Origin: Bacillota bacterium
GTDB lineage: Bacteria; Bacillota; UBA4882; UBA8346
DNA: 13,008 nucleotides
Assembly (NCBI GenBank): GCA_023436305.1
Contig: JAEZJQ010000009.1
Coordinates: 1 to 13,008, forward strand
Direction: 5' to 3'
In this document: positions 5,701-12,818 of the stretch, piece by piece
Layout of the letters: every line of letters starts with the position of its first letter
Position numbering within the stretch: position 1 is the first letter of the stretch
Position numbers and translations under genes: made by a program
Notes under the pieces: model-generated
Database searches by the model: none
What the model saw: the letters and a program-made list of their open reading frames with translations, nothing else
Told to the model about the DNA's origin: nothing

Positions 5701-6621
5701 TCATTCCGCGGCAAGGTACCTGGCGGGATTGACTTTAAAGAACTTATCCACCAGTTTCTGCGTAAAACCCTCCGCTAGCAGTCGTGGTACAAATTTACCC
5801 AATAAGAAACCAAATCCGGGACCGCCACCATATGCTGTAAGATATGATCTACGGCCCATATCCCCCGATATGAGAATTCTATCCTCAAAACCGGCGTCGC
5901 ACAATCTTTTTAACATCTCTACCCTGGCGCTATCGGGAGCGTATTTTACTTTTGACGGGCCGTCAAATTCAATATAAGCCCCAGCCTTGGCGATCTGGCT
6001 AAGATAATAAAAATCCAAATTTTGATCGAGATGGCTGAGGGCGACATTTTTGGGGTCCACCCCCGCTTTTTCCAGCAACCGTACCTGCTCGATTCCCATT
6101 GTTCCCAAAGTGGTATGGGTAATGACTGGCGTGCCTGTTTTTTGATGAGCAATTCCAGCCGCTTCCATAATCTTATATTCAATTGGAAGGATATAATTAT
6201 AACACGTACCGATCTTAATCAGGGCCGCTTTGGCGTCCGTCCCGTCCATGCCGTCTTCAATATCCTTAATCATCATTTCGGCAAATTGACTTACCGCTCC
6301 GCCGGCGACCCAGTCCTCGTAGTCGCCGCGGTTAAAGCCCGTCAGGGCTAAAATATTCACCGGTACCCGCTTGGCCACTTCCCGCATCGCGGCCGTGTCC
6401 CGGCCATAATCGAGCGCGGTGCAATCAACCAGGGTATTGCCGCCGCATGAATGGAAAAGCATCAGTTCCTCCACTATCTTGTCGCTATCGTCCAACTTGT
6501 AATCGGGATCGATACTCATTCGCGATTTTGGAGGATTCGTAAGCACATGCTCGTGAATATATATGGCGCCAAGTTTATCGGCATCGATTGGCCCTGTGAG
6601 GGTCGGAATTTTTCTGGACAA
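5701..6621 (-). CDS. Phosphotriesterase-family metal hydrolase, probable phospho-sugar lactonase
   Basis: A 306-residue amidohydrolase-superfamily TIM barrel (COG1735, phosphotriesterase homology). The binuclear metal ligands are visible in order: HEH (His23, His25) on strand 1, Lys136 in ALIKIG as candidate carboxylated bridging Lys, His169 in VITHTT, His197 in LSHLD, and Asp254 in ISGDMG. Length is normal. Characterised relatives near PTS genes in mollicutes and Firmicutes hydrolyse phosphorylated furanose lactones rather than phosphotriesters, so I infer ring opening of a phospho-lactone made after PTS uptake, the job done by unrelated UlaG in the E. coli ascorbate operon. The start is TTG at 6621, chosen because AAAGGAG sits 9 nt upstream. 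It is separated from the EIIC gene by a 215-bp gap with two hairpins, but only 11 bp from the aldolase. Confidence 0.85.
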   Translation of the reverse strand: MSRKIPTLTGPIDADKLGAIYIHEHVLTNPPKSRMSIDPDYKLDDSDKIVEELMLFHSCGGNTLVDCTALDYGRDTAAMREVAKRVPVNILALTGFNRGDYEDWVAGGAVSQFAEMMIKDIEDGMDGTDAKAALIKIGTCYNYILPIEYKIMEAAGIAHQKTGTPVITHTTLGTMGIEQVRLLEKAGVDPKNVALSHLDQNLDFYYLSQIAKAGAYIEFDGPSKVKYAPDSARVEMLKRLCDAGFEDRILISGDMGRRSYLTAYGGGPGFGFLLGKFVPRLLAEGFTQKLVDKFFKVNPARYLAAE

Positions 6622-6654
6622 ATCAGCTCACTCCTTTAGAAATAGGGCTATCTC

Positions 6655-6710
6655 AAAAGCCGGCCCTGATATCATTCAGTGGAGGAATTCAGTTAATAAA
6701 ACCGGCTTTT
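6655..6710 (-). promoter_or_regulatory. Leader hairpin upstream of the hydrolase gene
   Basis: Perfect 9-bp arms AAAAGCCGG (6655-6663) and CCGGCTTTT (6702-6710) enclose 38 nt with a small inner dyad CTGA/TCAG. On the minus strand the distal arm ends in TTTT, so it could be a weak terminator or attenuator. It ends about 20 nt before the ribosome binding site of the TTG-started hydrolase. No named riboswitch or RAT/antiterminator sequence is recognised. Confidence 0.45.
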
Positions 6711-6762
6711 AATTAGCAAAATGGAGAACGATTCCGATTATTCGCATACAAGATATTGGAAA

Positions 6763-6806
6763 ATGGGGGGGCTGACCTTGAAAGGATCGCTTCCCAGTCA
6801 GCCCCA
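6763..6806 (-). terminator. Strong GC hairpin after EIIC, terminator-like with weak U-tract
   Basis: GGGGCTGAC (6767-6775) pairs perfectly with GTCAGCCCC (6797-6805) around a 21-nt loop, about 30 bp past the EIIC stop. On the minus strand the tail is CCATTTTCC, a poor U-run, so partial termination or protection of the upstream mRNA from 3-prime decay is likelier than full termination. Confidence 0.5.
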
Positions 6807-6836
6807 CCCAAACAGAACATGGCTGAATGTATAATT

Positions 6837-8123
6837 CTACAAGCCGAACATCGAGCCAATCAACTTGAATAACCCGAACAACGGGGCTAATAGAACCATA
6901 TCCGGACCGGAGAACATTAAACCGCTTCCGGCAAGTTCAGGCTGGAATTGGACCAACAGAATCGAACCCAACTGAACGATGAGTCCCATAATGGCGCCGC
7001 CGATAACGGCACCCTTCCAACCGCCCTTTTTATCACCGAACACACCGGCGATGGCTCCGTCAAAGAAGAAGAAGATCGGCCCGGGGATAATAATGATGGG
7101 AGCCTTTATTAAAATTAGCACCAGGGTGATGAGCACCGAGACCACAAAGTCGGCGATAAAGCCGATCATTGCGGCGACCGGGGCAAAGGGATAGAAAACC
7201 GGATCGTCCAGAGCGGGAACCGCTCCAGGAAGTATCTTTTGGGAAATCCCCTTAAAAGCGGGAAGCATTGCGGCGAGGAACATACGGACTCCAAAGAGCA
7301 CAATGGCAATACCGGCCGCGAACGAAAATCCGGAGAGGACAAGCCATATAATCCAGTTTTTGCCTCCCGAAAGCGTTTCAATCGTGGTCTGTCCAATCGC
7401 TAATCCCATCGCAATATAGATAATCGGCATCAGGAAGGCCAACAGCACGGTATAATCGCTAAAGATGGAGAGGAAACCCGGCAGTTCAAGTTCGTCACAT
7501 TTCTTCGTCTTTTTAATCTTACTGCCGATCCAAGCGGGAATAATAACACCCAAAGTATTAAGGTGGCCCAAGGTATATTCGTCGCCGGTCATATCCTTGG
7601 TAAACGGTCTGGCCATGGCAGGCAGAACCGTCCAGAGAATGCCGGTGAAAACTGCGGATACGGCAATCAACGCGGTCCCTTCAAGCTTTAAACCATATTG
7701 AATCGCCATTACAAACCATGCGGACTGGAACAACATGATGTGACCGGTAAGAAACACATTCTTAATGCCTTTCCAGGGAAGGATTCGGACCAGAATAATG
7801 TGTACGATGAATGCCAGCACGAAGGTTAAAGAAACCTGCTGCGCCAAGGTCTTCATAACTACCCCGAAGGGGCCGAAACAGTCCGGCATAATGGCTTGAA
7901 CCCCGAAAACCTTGTTAAGAGTGCTTGTTAATGGTATTAGCGCTCCCAAAAAGACACCGATACCGGCATTGAGAATAATCATGCCGATAATCGTCTTGAT
8001 GGTTCCCTCTAATACATCAACAAATTTGCGGCGCTGAAGCAGCAAACCGATTAATGCGATGAGGCCGAGGAATACCGAAGCTTCTACGAAAACCTGGTTG
8101 ATTAAAAAATCAATAATCTTCAC
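6837..8123 (-). CDS. ulaA: PTS EIIC, ascorbate (UlaA/SgaT) family
   Basis: A 428-residue polytopic membrane permease of the ascorbate-type PTS family, which translocates the substrate while EIIB phosphorylates it. Hydrophobic segments run throughout. Family signatures include LNAGIGVFLGAL near residue 55, FLTGHIMLFQSAWF around 125-140, GVIIPAWIGSKIKK with a basic cytoplasmic loop near 200, and GPIFFFFDGAIAGVFGDKKG near 350. E. coli UlaA is somewhat longer. I place the start at GTG 8123 (translated MKIIDFLINQ), because AAGGGGG lies 8 nt upstream; the alternative GTG at 8132 would touch that site. EIIB lies 79 bp upstream. UlaA relatives are known for L-ascorbate, but many have unknown substrates, and the operon lacks UlaC, D, E, F and G, so ascorbate itself is not assured. 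Confidence 0.9.
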   Translation of the reverse strand: MKIIDFLINQVFVEASVFLGLIALIGLLLQRRKFVDVLEGTIKTIIGMIILNAGIGVFLGALIPLTSTLNKVFGVQAIMPDCFGPFGVVMKTLAQQVSLTFVLAFIVHIILVRILPWKGIKNVFLTGHIMLFQSAWFVMAIQYGLKLEGTALIAVSAVFTGILWTVLPAMARPFTKDMTGDEYTLGHLNTLGVIIPAWIGSKIKKTKKCDELELPGFLSIFSDYTVLLAFLMPIIYIAMGLAIGQTTIETLSGGKNWIIWLVLSGFSFAAGIAIVLFGVRMFLAAMLPAFKGISQKILPGAVPALDDPVFYPFAPVAAMIGFIADFVVSVLITLVLILIKAPIIIIPGPIFFFFDGAIAGVFGDKKGGWKGAVIGGAIMGLIVQLGSILLVQFQPELAGSGLMFSGPDMVLLAPLFGLFKLIGSMFGL

Positions 8124-8202
8124 TAACTGCACCCCCTTAAATTTCTGTATGTCTTCGAAAACCGTGAGTAGAATTGTGATAAACCCAATTGAAATAATAC
8201 GA

Positions 8203-8499
8203 TTAACCTTCCTTCTGGCTCAGTTCGGCCATGATTGCCAGTAATTTTTCTTTAATCTCCCCCTTATTTACAAAATTTGTAACCACCACAACGGGAACGC
8301 CTACTCCTTGGAGACGGGAGGCGAATTCCTTGGTAGTAACAAAAAAATCACATTTGAACCCTTTTGCCGAACCGCCGTCGGCAGTTTCGATGCTAGCCGA
8401 GTATCCCGCCTTGTTAACAATCTCTTCAATCGCCATTTTTGCTAACAAGCTGCTTCCGAGTCCACAACCGCAAACGGTAACGATTTTAAACCTCTTCAT
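8203..8499 (-). CDS. ulaB: PTS EIIB, ascorbate (UlaB) family
   Basis: A 98-residue cytoplasmic phosphotransfer protein of the lactose/cellobiose/ascorbate EIIB fold. The phosphate loop is VCGCGLGSSLLAK; Cys10, at the position of the UlaB active cysteine, receives phosphate from an EIIA and passes it to the substrate bound in EIIC. The length is normal for UlaB. The ATG at 8499 follows a run of seven G with a 5-nt gap, an unusual but usable ribosome binding site. The gene lies 42 bp after the regulator stop and 79 bp before EIIC. Since no separate EIIA gene exists in the operon, the EIIA domain at the end of the upstream regulator is the nearest candidate donor. Confidence 0.9.
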   Translation of the reverse strand: MKRFKIVTVCGCGLGSSLLAKMAIEEIVNKAGYSASIETADGGSAKGFKCDFFVTTKEFASRLQGVGVPVVVVTNFVNKGEIKEKLLAIMAELSQKEG

Positions 8500-8541
8500 G
8501 ATTACCCCCCCAATTCTTTCATCTTCTCTAATGTAAACCTA

Positions 8542-10674
8542 CTAACGAAACAAAGCCAATATTTCCCCGGGCCTCTTCGCATTTCTGATGATGCTTCGCT
8601 TGCGCTCATCGCCTAAAATTTCAATTAATTCAGCAAGCGCATCCAAATGAGATGAATTATCAATGGCGGCTAAGCCAATCACCAGATCCACCGGGTCATT
8701 GTCCTCGTTTCCGAATTCAACCGGAGTAACAAGGGTTACCAGACTCATACACATCTTCTTTACCCCATCCTCCGGCCTCGCGTGCGGTATTGCAATTCCC
8801 GGAGCGATAACAACATACGGCCCATAGGCGCCTACAAATCCCACCATTGCATCCACAAACCTCGGCTCAACACAGCCTGCCTTCACCATCAATTCTCCAC
8901 TGAGTCTAACCGACTCGTCCCAGGTCTTTACCGTAGCTCCGAGACTGATGGTGTCTTCCGTAAGAACATCTTTTAACATAATCCCACACCTTTGATGATA
9001 ATATCGATTGTCAATCGGACCAATCTCCTCGACCAGTTGGGCAATGAGTTCATCATATACCGGCTTGGGGCATACCCTACCCGCAATGGAAAGCATCGTT
9101 GCCAGCACGTCTTTGTGATGACTTCCGGAACTTGGATTTTTCGGAGAAATTTTGGACATGAATCCTTTAATAACGTTGATATTTTCCTCGGTAAGCATCG
9201 GGTTTACAACAATCGTTTTGTTTTCATAAAAATCTAGAGATACAGTTGTAATAATAAAATCCGCCTTCTCAAACAGTACTTTGGCCGTTATCTGGTGTCT
9301 GGCCAATACCGCCATAATTTCTATCTCCGGAAACGCCCCCATCAGCTTGGCGGTTAAAAAACTTGATGTGGCCAATCCTTCGTCGGTCACAACCAATATC
9401 CGATATCGCCGCCGGTTTTCAGTAATGTTGTAATACTCCCCGCAAAATACAGCCGCTATCCCTGCAACTTCATCATCCGGAGCCCTGATACCGGTTAACG
9501 TTTCAAATTGCTCCAAACTTTCCCTAACGGCCCGAACAATCTTTTTATGCCTGAAACCGATTTGGTCGTAGACTGCGCTATCGCATGGTACCTTAAACCT
9601 TATTCTGTAGTAAGCGTGACTTAAATGTTCGCTTAATACGCTGGGGAGAGTGTCGCTAAAAGTAAAGTTAAGGCCCAACCTCTTTCCGGTCTCTTTAATA
9701 ACTTTGGCGGCAATGACCTGCATCTTTATTTGGTTTTCTTTTTTATAATAGCTGATGTTTAAAGTGTCGGCGCAAAGTACCGCCAATACGATTAAGGCGA
9801 TCTCCTCTCTGGATAATGTAAACCCGTACTTTGATCCGTGGTAACTTAACGAATTACTTACAACGCCATAATCCCCTGAGTTCTCGATTTCCATCAGTTG
9901 TTCCGGAGAAAAGCCGATGCTGTCACAAGTCTTTTTCCGTTTAAAACATACGGCGATAGTGTAGGCGATTTTGGCGAAACTTCTATCGCTCCAAAGCACC
10001 TCCAGTTTTTTCTCCATCCGTTTGGCAACTTTATAGATCAATTCAAAATTGATCTCTTTAAAAAAATCAAGGCAACTAACTTTCGTCAGGCCGCGAACTT
10101 TGGATAGACCACGGCTCCCGTCGTTTTGGGTGTCATCCATGCTGCCGACAAAAGCATCCGCCGGAAGCATTTCCAGCATTAGTGAAATAACCTTTTCTCT
10201 TAACTTCCGCTCATGCGACTCTAATTGAAACCCATATCTGGGCTTTGACTTTAGCGTGATGCCCGATTGCTCAAAGTCCCGGTAAACCGCTTTTAAATCA
10301 TTCACGATGGTGGAGCGGCTGACTCCAAGCATTTTACACATCTGCTCCATCGTTACATAGCCCTCAGTGAAAAGGAGTTCCAATTGGATTTGCCGGACTC
10401 TCCCCCTTTGGGTGGGAAAATAGCTGACGGAAGAGATTGATTTTACTAATTCCCAAAACCGGTTTATCAGACGCTCATCATATGGCAAACGGATACCCCC
10501 GCGGCTCCGGATCAGCGGAGGCAATGTATGGGCCATCAGAAAATCGTCTATTTTATCAAGATCGTAACGGACGGTTCTCGGCGACACACCCAACTGTATA
10601 CTTAATTCCGATATGGTGATTTCGCCGTTGGAGGAAGTCAAAATGGATAATATTGTAAGACAGCGTTCATCCAT
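8542..10674 (-). CDS. PRD-containing PTS regulator with EIIB-like and EIIA domains
   Basis: A 710-residue MtlR/LicR-type transcription activator. In order from the chosen start it has an HTH_11 winged helix (about 1-60, ISELSIQLGVSPRTVRYDL), a second Mga-like HTH (about 95-150, MEQMCKMLGVSRSTIV), PRD1 (about 205-310), PRD2 (about 320-420), a galactitol-type EIIB-like domain (about 424-510) and a mannitol/fructose-type EIIA domain (about 568-710) with active His in GIAIPHARP. Several usual phospho-sites are missing: the paired PRD1 His positions read Tyr (AKIAYTIA) and Ala (IVLAVLC), the second PRD2 His reads Val (AAVFCGE), and the EIIB Cys is Thr (VVTDEGLATS). The first PRD2 His (LSEHLSH) and the EIIA His remain. 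ATG 10674 is chosen because GGGAAGGG lies 6 nt upstream; ATG 10680 is possible. It follows ptsI with a 25-bp gap. It probably activates this operon. Confidence 0.85.
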   Translation of the reverse strand: MDERCLTILSILTSSNGEITISELSIQLGVSPRTVRYDLDKIDDFLMAHTLPPLIRSRGGIRLPYDERLINRFWELVKSISSVSYFPTQRGRVRQIQLELLFTEGYVTMEQMCKMLGVSRSTIVNDLKAVYRDFEQSGITLKSKPRYGFQLESHERKLREKVISLMLEMLPADAFVGSMDDTQNDGSRGLSKVRGLTKVSCLDFFKEINFELIYKVAKRMEKKLEVLWSDRSFAKIAYTIAVCFKRKKTCDSIGFSPEQLMEIENSGDYGVVSNSLSYHGSKYGFTLSREEIALIVLAVLCADTLNISYYKKENQIKMQVIAAKVIKETGKRLGLNFTFSDTLPSVLSEHLSHAYYRIRFKVPCDSAVYDQIGFRHKKIVRAVRESLEQFETLTGIRAPDDEVAGIAAVFCGEYYNITENRRRYRILVVTDEGLATSSFLTAKLMGAFPEIEIMAVLARHQITAKVLFEKADFIITTVSLDFYENKTIVVNPMLTEENINVIKGFMSKISPKNPSSGSHHKDVLATMLSIAGRVCPKPVYDELIAQLVEEIGPIDNRYYHQRCGIMLKDVLTEDTISLGATVKTWDESVRLSGELMVKAGCVEPRFVDAMVGFVGAYGPYVVIAPGIAIPHARPEDGVKKMCMSLVTLVTPVEFGNEDNDPVDLVIGLAAIDNSSHLDALAELIEILGDERKRSIIRNAKRPGEILALFR

Positions 10675-10699
10675 TTCCATCCCTTCCCGGTCCCCCCCC

Positions 10700-12436
10700 T
10701 TAATCTCCATATTCATCATAAAGTTCACTGAAATATTCTTTGATGGTTCCAACGACCTCTTTGCCGCTGCTACACTGCAAAGCTTCGCGCGCCAGCTTCC
10801 CGGCGGCCGCTATATCGATTTCAGAAATGATCTTGCGAGTCTGGAGCAATGAAGCCGGATTTACACTGAACTCTTTCAGGCCAAGACCCAACAATAAAGG
10901 TATTGCCAAGGGGTCACTCGCCATTGCCCCGCATAAACCGCATAACTTACTGGCATTATTCGCCGCCGATACAGCCATGCGGATTAATCTGATAACGGCC
11001 GGCTCAAAATGGCTATAGATATTGGCCACTTTTGGATTTTGTCTATCCGCCGCAAGCGTATATTGGGTAAGATCATTACTTCCAATACTGAAGAAATCAA
11101 CCTGCTTGATAAGCTCTTCCGCCATGATCGCCGCTGATGGAATCTCGATCATGATACCCAGATTGATATGATCGTTAAATTTCTTTTGATCTTTTCGTAA
11201 GCTCTCCTTTGCCTGCTCAAGCAAGTCTTTCGCTTTCCGTATCTCATCAATTCCCGAAACCATCGGTAACATGATCGATACATTACCGTCCACCGAAGCC
11301 CGAAGACAGGCCCTAAGCTGCGTCATGAACAGATCCACCCGATCAAGGGAGATTCTGATGGCCCGATATCCCAAAAAAGGATTCTCCTCACCCTCAAGGC
11401 CAAGACAATCAGCCTTTTTATCGCCTCCGATATCCATTGTCCGGATAATTACGGGTAATCCCGCCAGTTTCAACGCCACGGATGAATAGGCCTCATATTG
11501 CTCGTTTTCATCGGGGAGAACCTTCCGATCCATATAGAGAAACTCGGTCCGAAACAGGCCGACTCCTTCGGCTCCAACCGAGAGCAACTTATCAATTGAC
11601 TTTGAGTCCATAATATTTGCAAACAGGGCGATCTTCCCGCCATCTTTTGTTTCAGTAGTTTTATGGGCATATTCTTTTAACTGGGCCTGTCTTAATTGGT
11701 AATGCATAATTTCTTGTTGAATCTCCCTGAGTCTGGCCTCATCAAAACCGGTTTCAACCTCGCCGGAGACGCCGTTTATGAAAACAAGATCGCCGTCGGT
11801 TATCACCGAAAGGGCCTCGCCGCAACCAACCACCGCCGGAATCTGCATGTTTGCGGCCAATATTGCGGTGTGGGATGTTTTCCCCCCGGTCATGGTGGCA
11901 ATTCCCTTCACCTTGGCCGCATCAGTCGTAGTCATTACCGATGGGGGAATGTCCTGCGCCACAACGATAACCTCACTGTCTAAAACCGCTAAATCGTGAT
12001 AAGGTTCTCCGCGCAACTCACAAATGATGCGTTGGCATAAGTCCTTAACATCGAAAGCGCGCTCCTTAAAAAACGGGTCTTCCAATGATTCAAAAAAGGC
12101 GCATCTTGAATCAGACTCACGCTGTACGGCCGCCTGCGCGGAATAACCCCGTCCAATATTCTCCTTGACACCATCGACAAACTGTTTGTCCAAAAGCATC
12201 GTATGCTGTACCGAAAGCACTTCCGCTTGACTCTTTTTATTCGAGTTCTCCAAATAAGTGCATTTTTCAGTATAAATCGCATCCAAGCGACGATGAACCT
12301 TTTGAAAATTATCAAGCTCCGTTCCGATCATCTCAAGCTCCACTGTTAAATTAGGGTCAGCGGGTCGCGGCAACAAAAAAACCAGGGCCGGAGCTACCGA
12401 CATCCCTTGTGAAGCCACTATTGCCTTAATCTTCAT
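10700..12436 (-). CDS. ptsI: PTS enzyme I (PEP-protein phosphotransferase), operon-borne copy
   Basis: A 578-residue enzyme I, normal length. It autophosphorylates from PEP and passes phosphate to HPr in the cytoplasm. Domains: the N-terminal HPr-binding helical domain (about 35-140), the phosphohistidine domain with GGKTSHTAILA (active His189 from this start), and the PEP-binding TIM barrel with LFRTEFLYMDR, IRTMDIGGDKK, IEIPSAAIMAEE, GSNDLTQYTLAADRQN and the active-site Cys in LCGLCGAMASDP. Two departures are notable: the usual Arg after the His motif (SHxxIxAR) is Ala, and the Glu after the Cys (CGE) is Ala. I prefer ATG 12436 (MKIKAIVASQG), aligning with other enzyme I N-termini, with GGGTGA just upstream; GTG 12448 is the alternative. 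HPr ends 38 bp upstream. It is probably a dedicated copy, since housekeeping ptsHI is normally elsewhere. Confidence 0.9.
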   Translation of the reverse strand: MKIKAIVASQGMSVAPALVFLLPRPADPNLTVELEMIGTELDNFQKVHRRLDAIYTEKCTYLENSNKKSQAEVLSVQHTMLLDKQFVDGVKENIGRGYSAQAAVQRESDSRCAFFESLEDPFFKERAFDVKDLCQRIICELRGEPYHDLAVLDSEVIVVAQDIPPSVMTTTDAAKVKGIATMTGGKTSHTAILAANMQIPAVVGCGEALSVITDGDLVFINGVSGEVETGFDEARLREIQQEIMHYQLRQAQLKEYAHKTTETKDGGKIALFANIMDSKSIDKLLSVGAEGVGLFRTEFLYMDRKVLPDENEQYEAYSSVALKLAGLPVIIRTMDIGGDKKADCLGLEGEENPFLGYRAIRISLDRVDLFMTQLRACLRASVDGNVSIMLPMVSGIDEIRKAKDLLEQAKESLRKDQKKFNDHINLGIMIEIPSAAIMAEELIKQVDFFSIGSNDLTQYTLAADRQNPKVANIYSHFEPAVIRLIRMAVSAANNASKLCGLCGAMASDPLAIPLLLGLGLKEFSVNPASLLQTRKIISEIDIAAAGKLAREALQCSSGKEVVGTIKEYFSELYDEYGD

Positions 12437-12474
12437 TTCATCACCCACTAACTAGCCAAATGATGTTTGGCTTT

Positions 12475-12735
12475 TTAATCGTTTAATTCTTCAATATATC
12501 GAACAATTGTATCAACCGCGTTCCGCTCGTCTTCGCCTTCAGCTTGCACCGTTATTTTTGTTCCCTGTTTCACCGCGCCGCCTAGCACACTGAAAATGCT
12601 CTTCGGGTCAATGGATTTCTGAGACGTAATAAGCTTTATATCGCTCTTAAAGGTGTTGCTTATTTGAACCAGCTTTTGCGCCGGCCTTGAATGCAACCCC
12701 GTGGGATTTTTTACGAAAGTATCCATGCTATACAT
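12475..12735 (-). CDS. ptsH: HPr family phosphocarrier protein
   Basis: An 86-residue HPr. His15 in TGLHSRPA is the site phosphorylated by enzyme I, with the conserved Arg17 beside it. Ser46 in DPKSIFSVLG is at the position phosphorylated by HPr kinase in Firmicutes, so both control sites appear kept, although the flanking residues (IDPKS, GGAVKQG) differ from housekeeping HPr (VNAKS, SLGV). Starting at ATG 12735 puts the two residues at their standard numbers, and AGGAG lies 9 nt upstream. It is the first gene of the operon, followed 38 bp later by enzyme I, and sits behind the only promoter-like sequence seen. An Ser46 site suggests HprK may act on it; a Crh- or NPr-like role is less likely given the His. 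Confidence 0.9.
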   Translation of the reverse strand: MYSMDTFVKNPTGLHSRPAQKLVQISNTFKSDIKLITSQKSIDPKSIFSVLGGAVKQGTKITVQAEGEDERNAVDTIVRYIEELND

Positions 12736-12758
12736 TTTCTTAAACTCCTATATCCCAT

Positions 12759-12818
12759 ATTATAGCGAAACTACAATTAAAAATTGTCTCCAAAAGTTTA
12801 CCAAAAAAGTGAACTTTT
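12759..12818 (-). promoter_or_regulatory. Probable operon promoter with upstream inverted repeats
   Basis: On the minus strand a consensus -10 TATAAT (12764-12759) lies 24 nt before the HPr ATG, giving a short leader that holds the ribosome binding site. No good -35 exists at 16-18 bp, as expected for an activator-dependent promoter. Upstream are the dyad CAATT-AAA-AATTG (12774-12786) and a second pair AAAAGTT/AACTTTT (12792-12798 with 12812-12818), candidate sites for the PRD regulator. Operator function is inferred. Confidence 0.5.

Noticed and set aside
6022..6351. Plus-strand open frame of 109 codons inside the hydrolase
   Set aside because: Antisense to a well-supported metal hydrolase with all ligands in place.
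10675..10752. Longer regulator start overlapping the end of enzyme I
   Set aside because: The extra residues do not resemble the HTH_11 N-terminus and lack a suitable site, whereas GGGAAGGG precedes ATG 10674.
11989..12315. Second minus-strand frame inside enzyme I
   Set aside because: Out-of-frame with an intact enzyme I; its Arg/Phe-rich composition is typical of a shadow frame.
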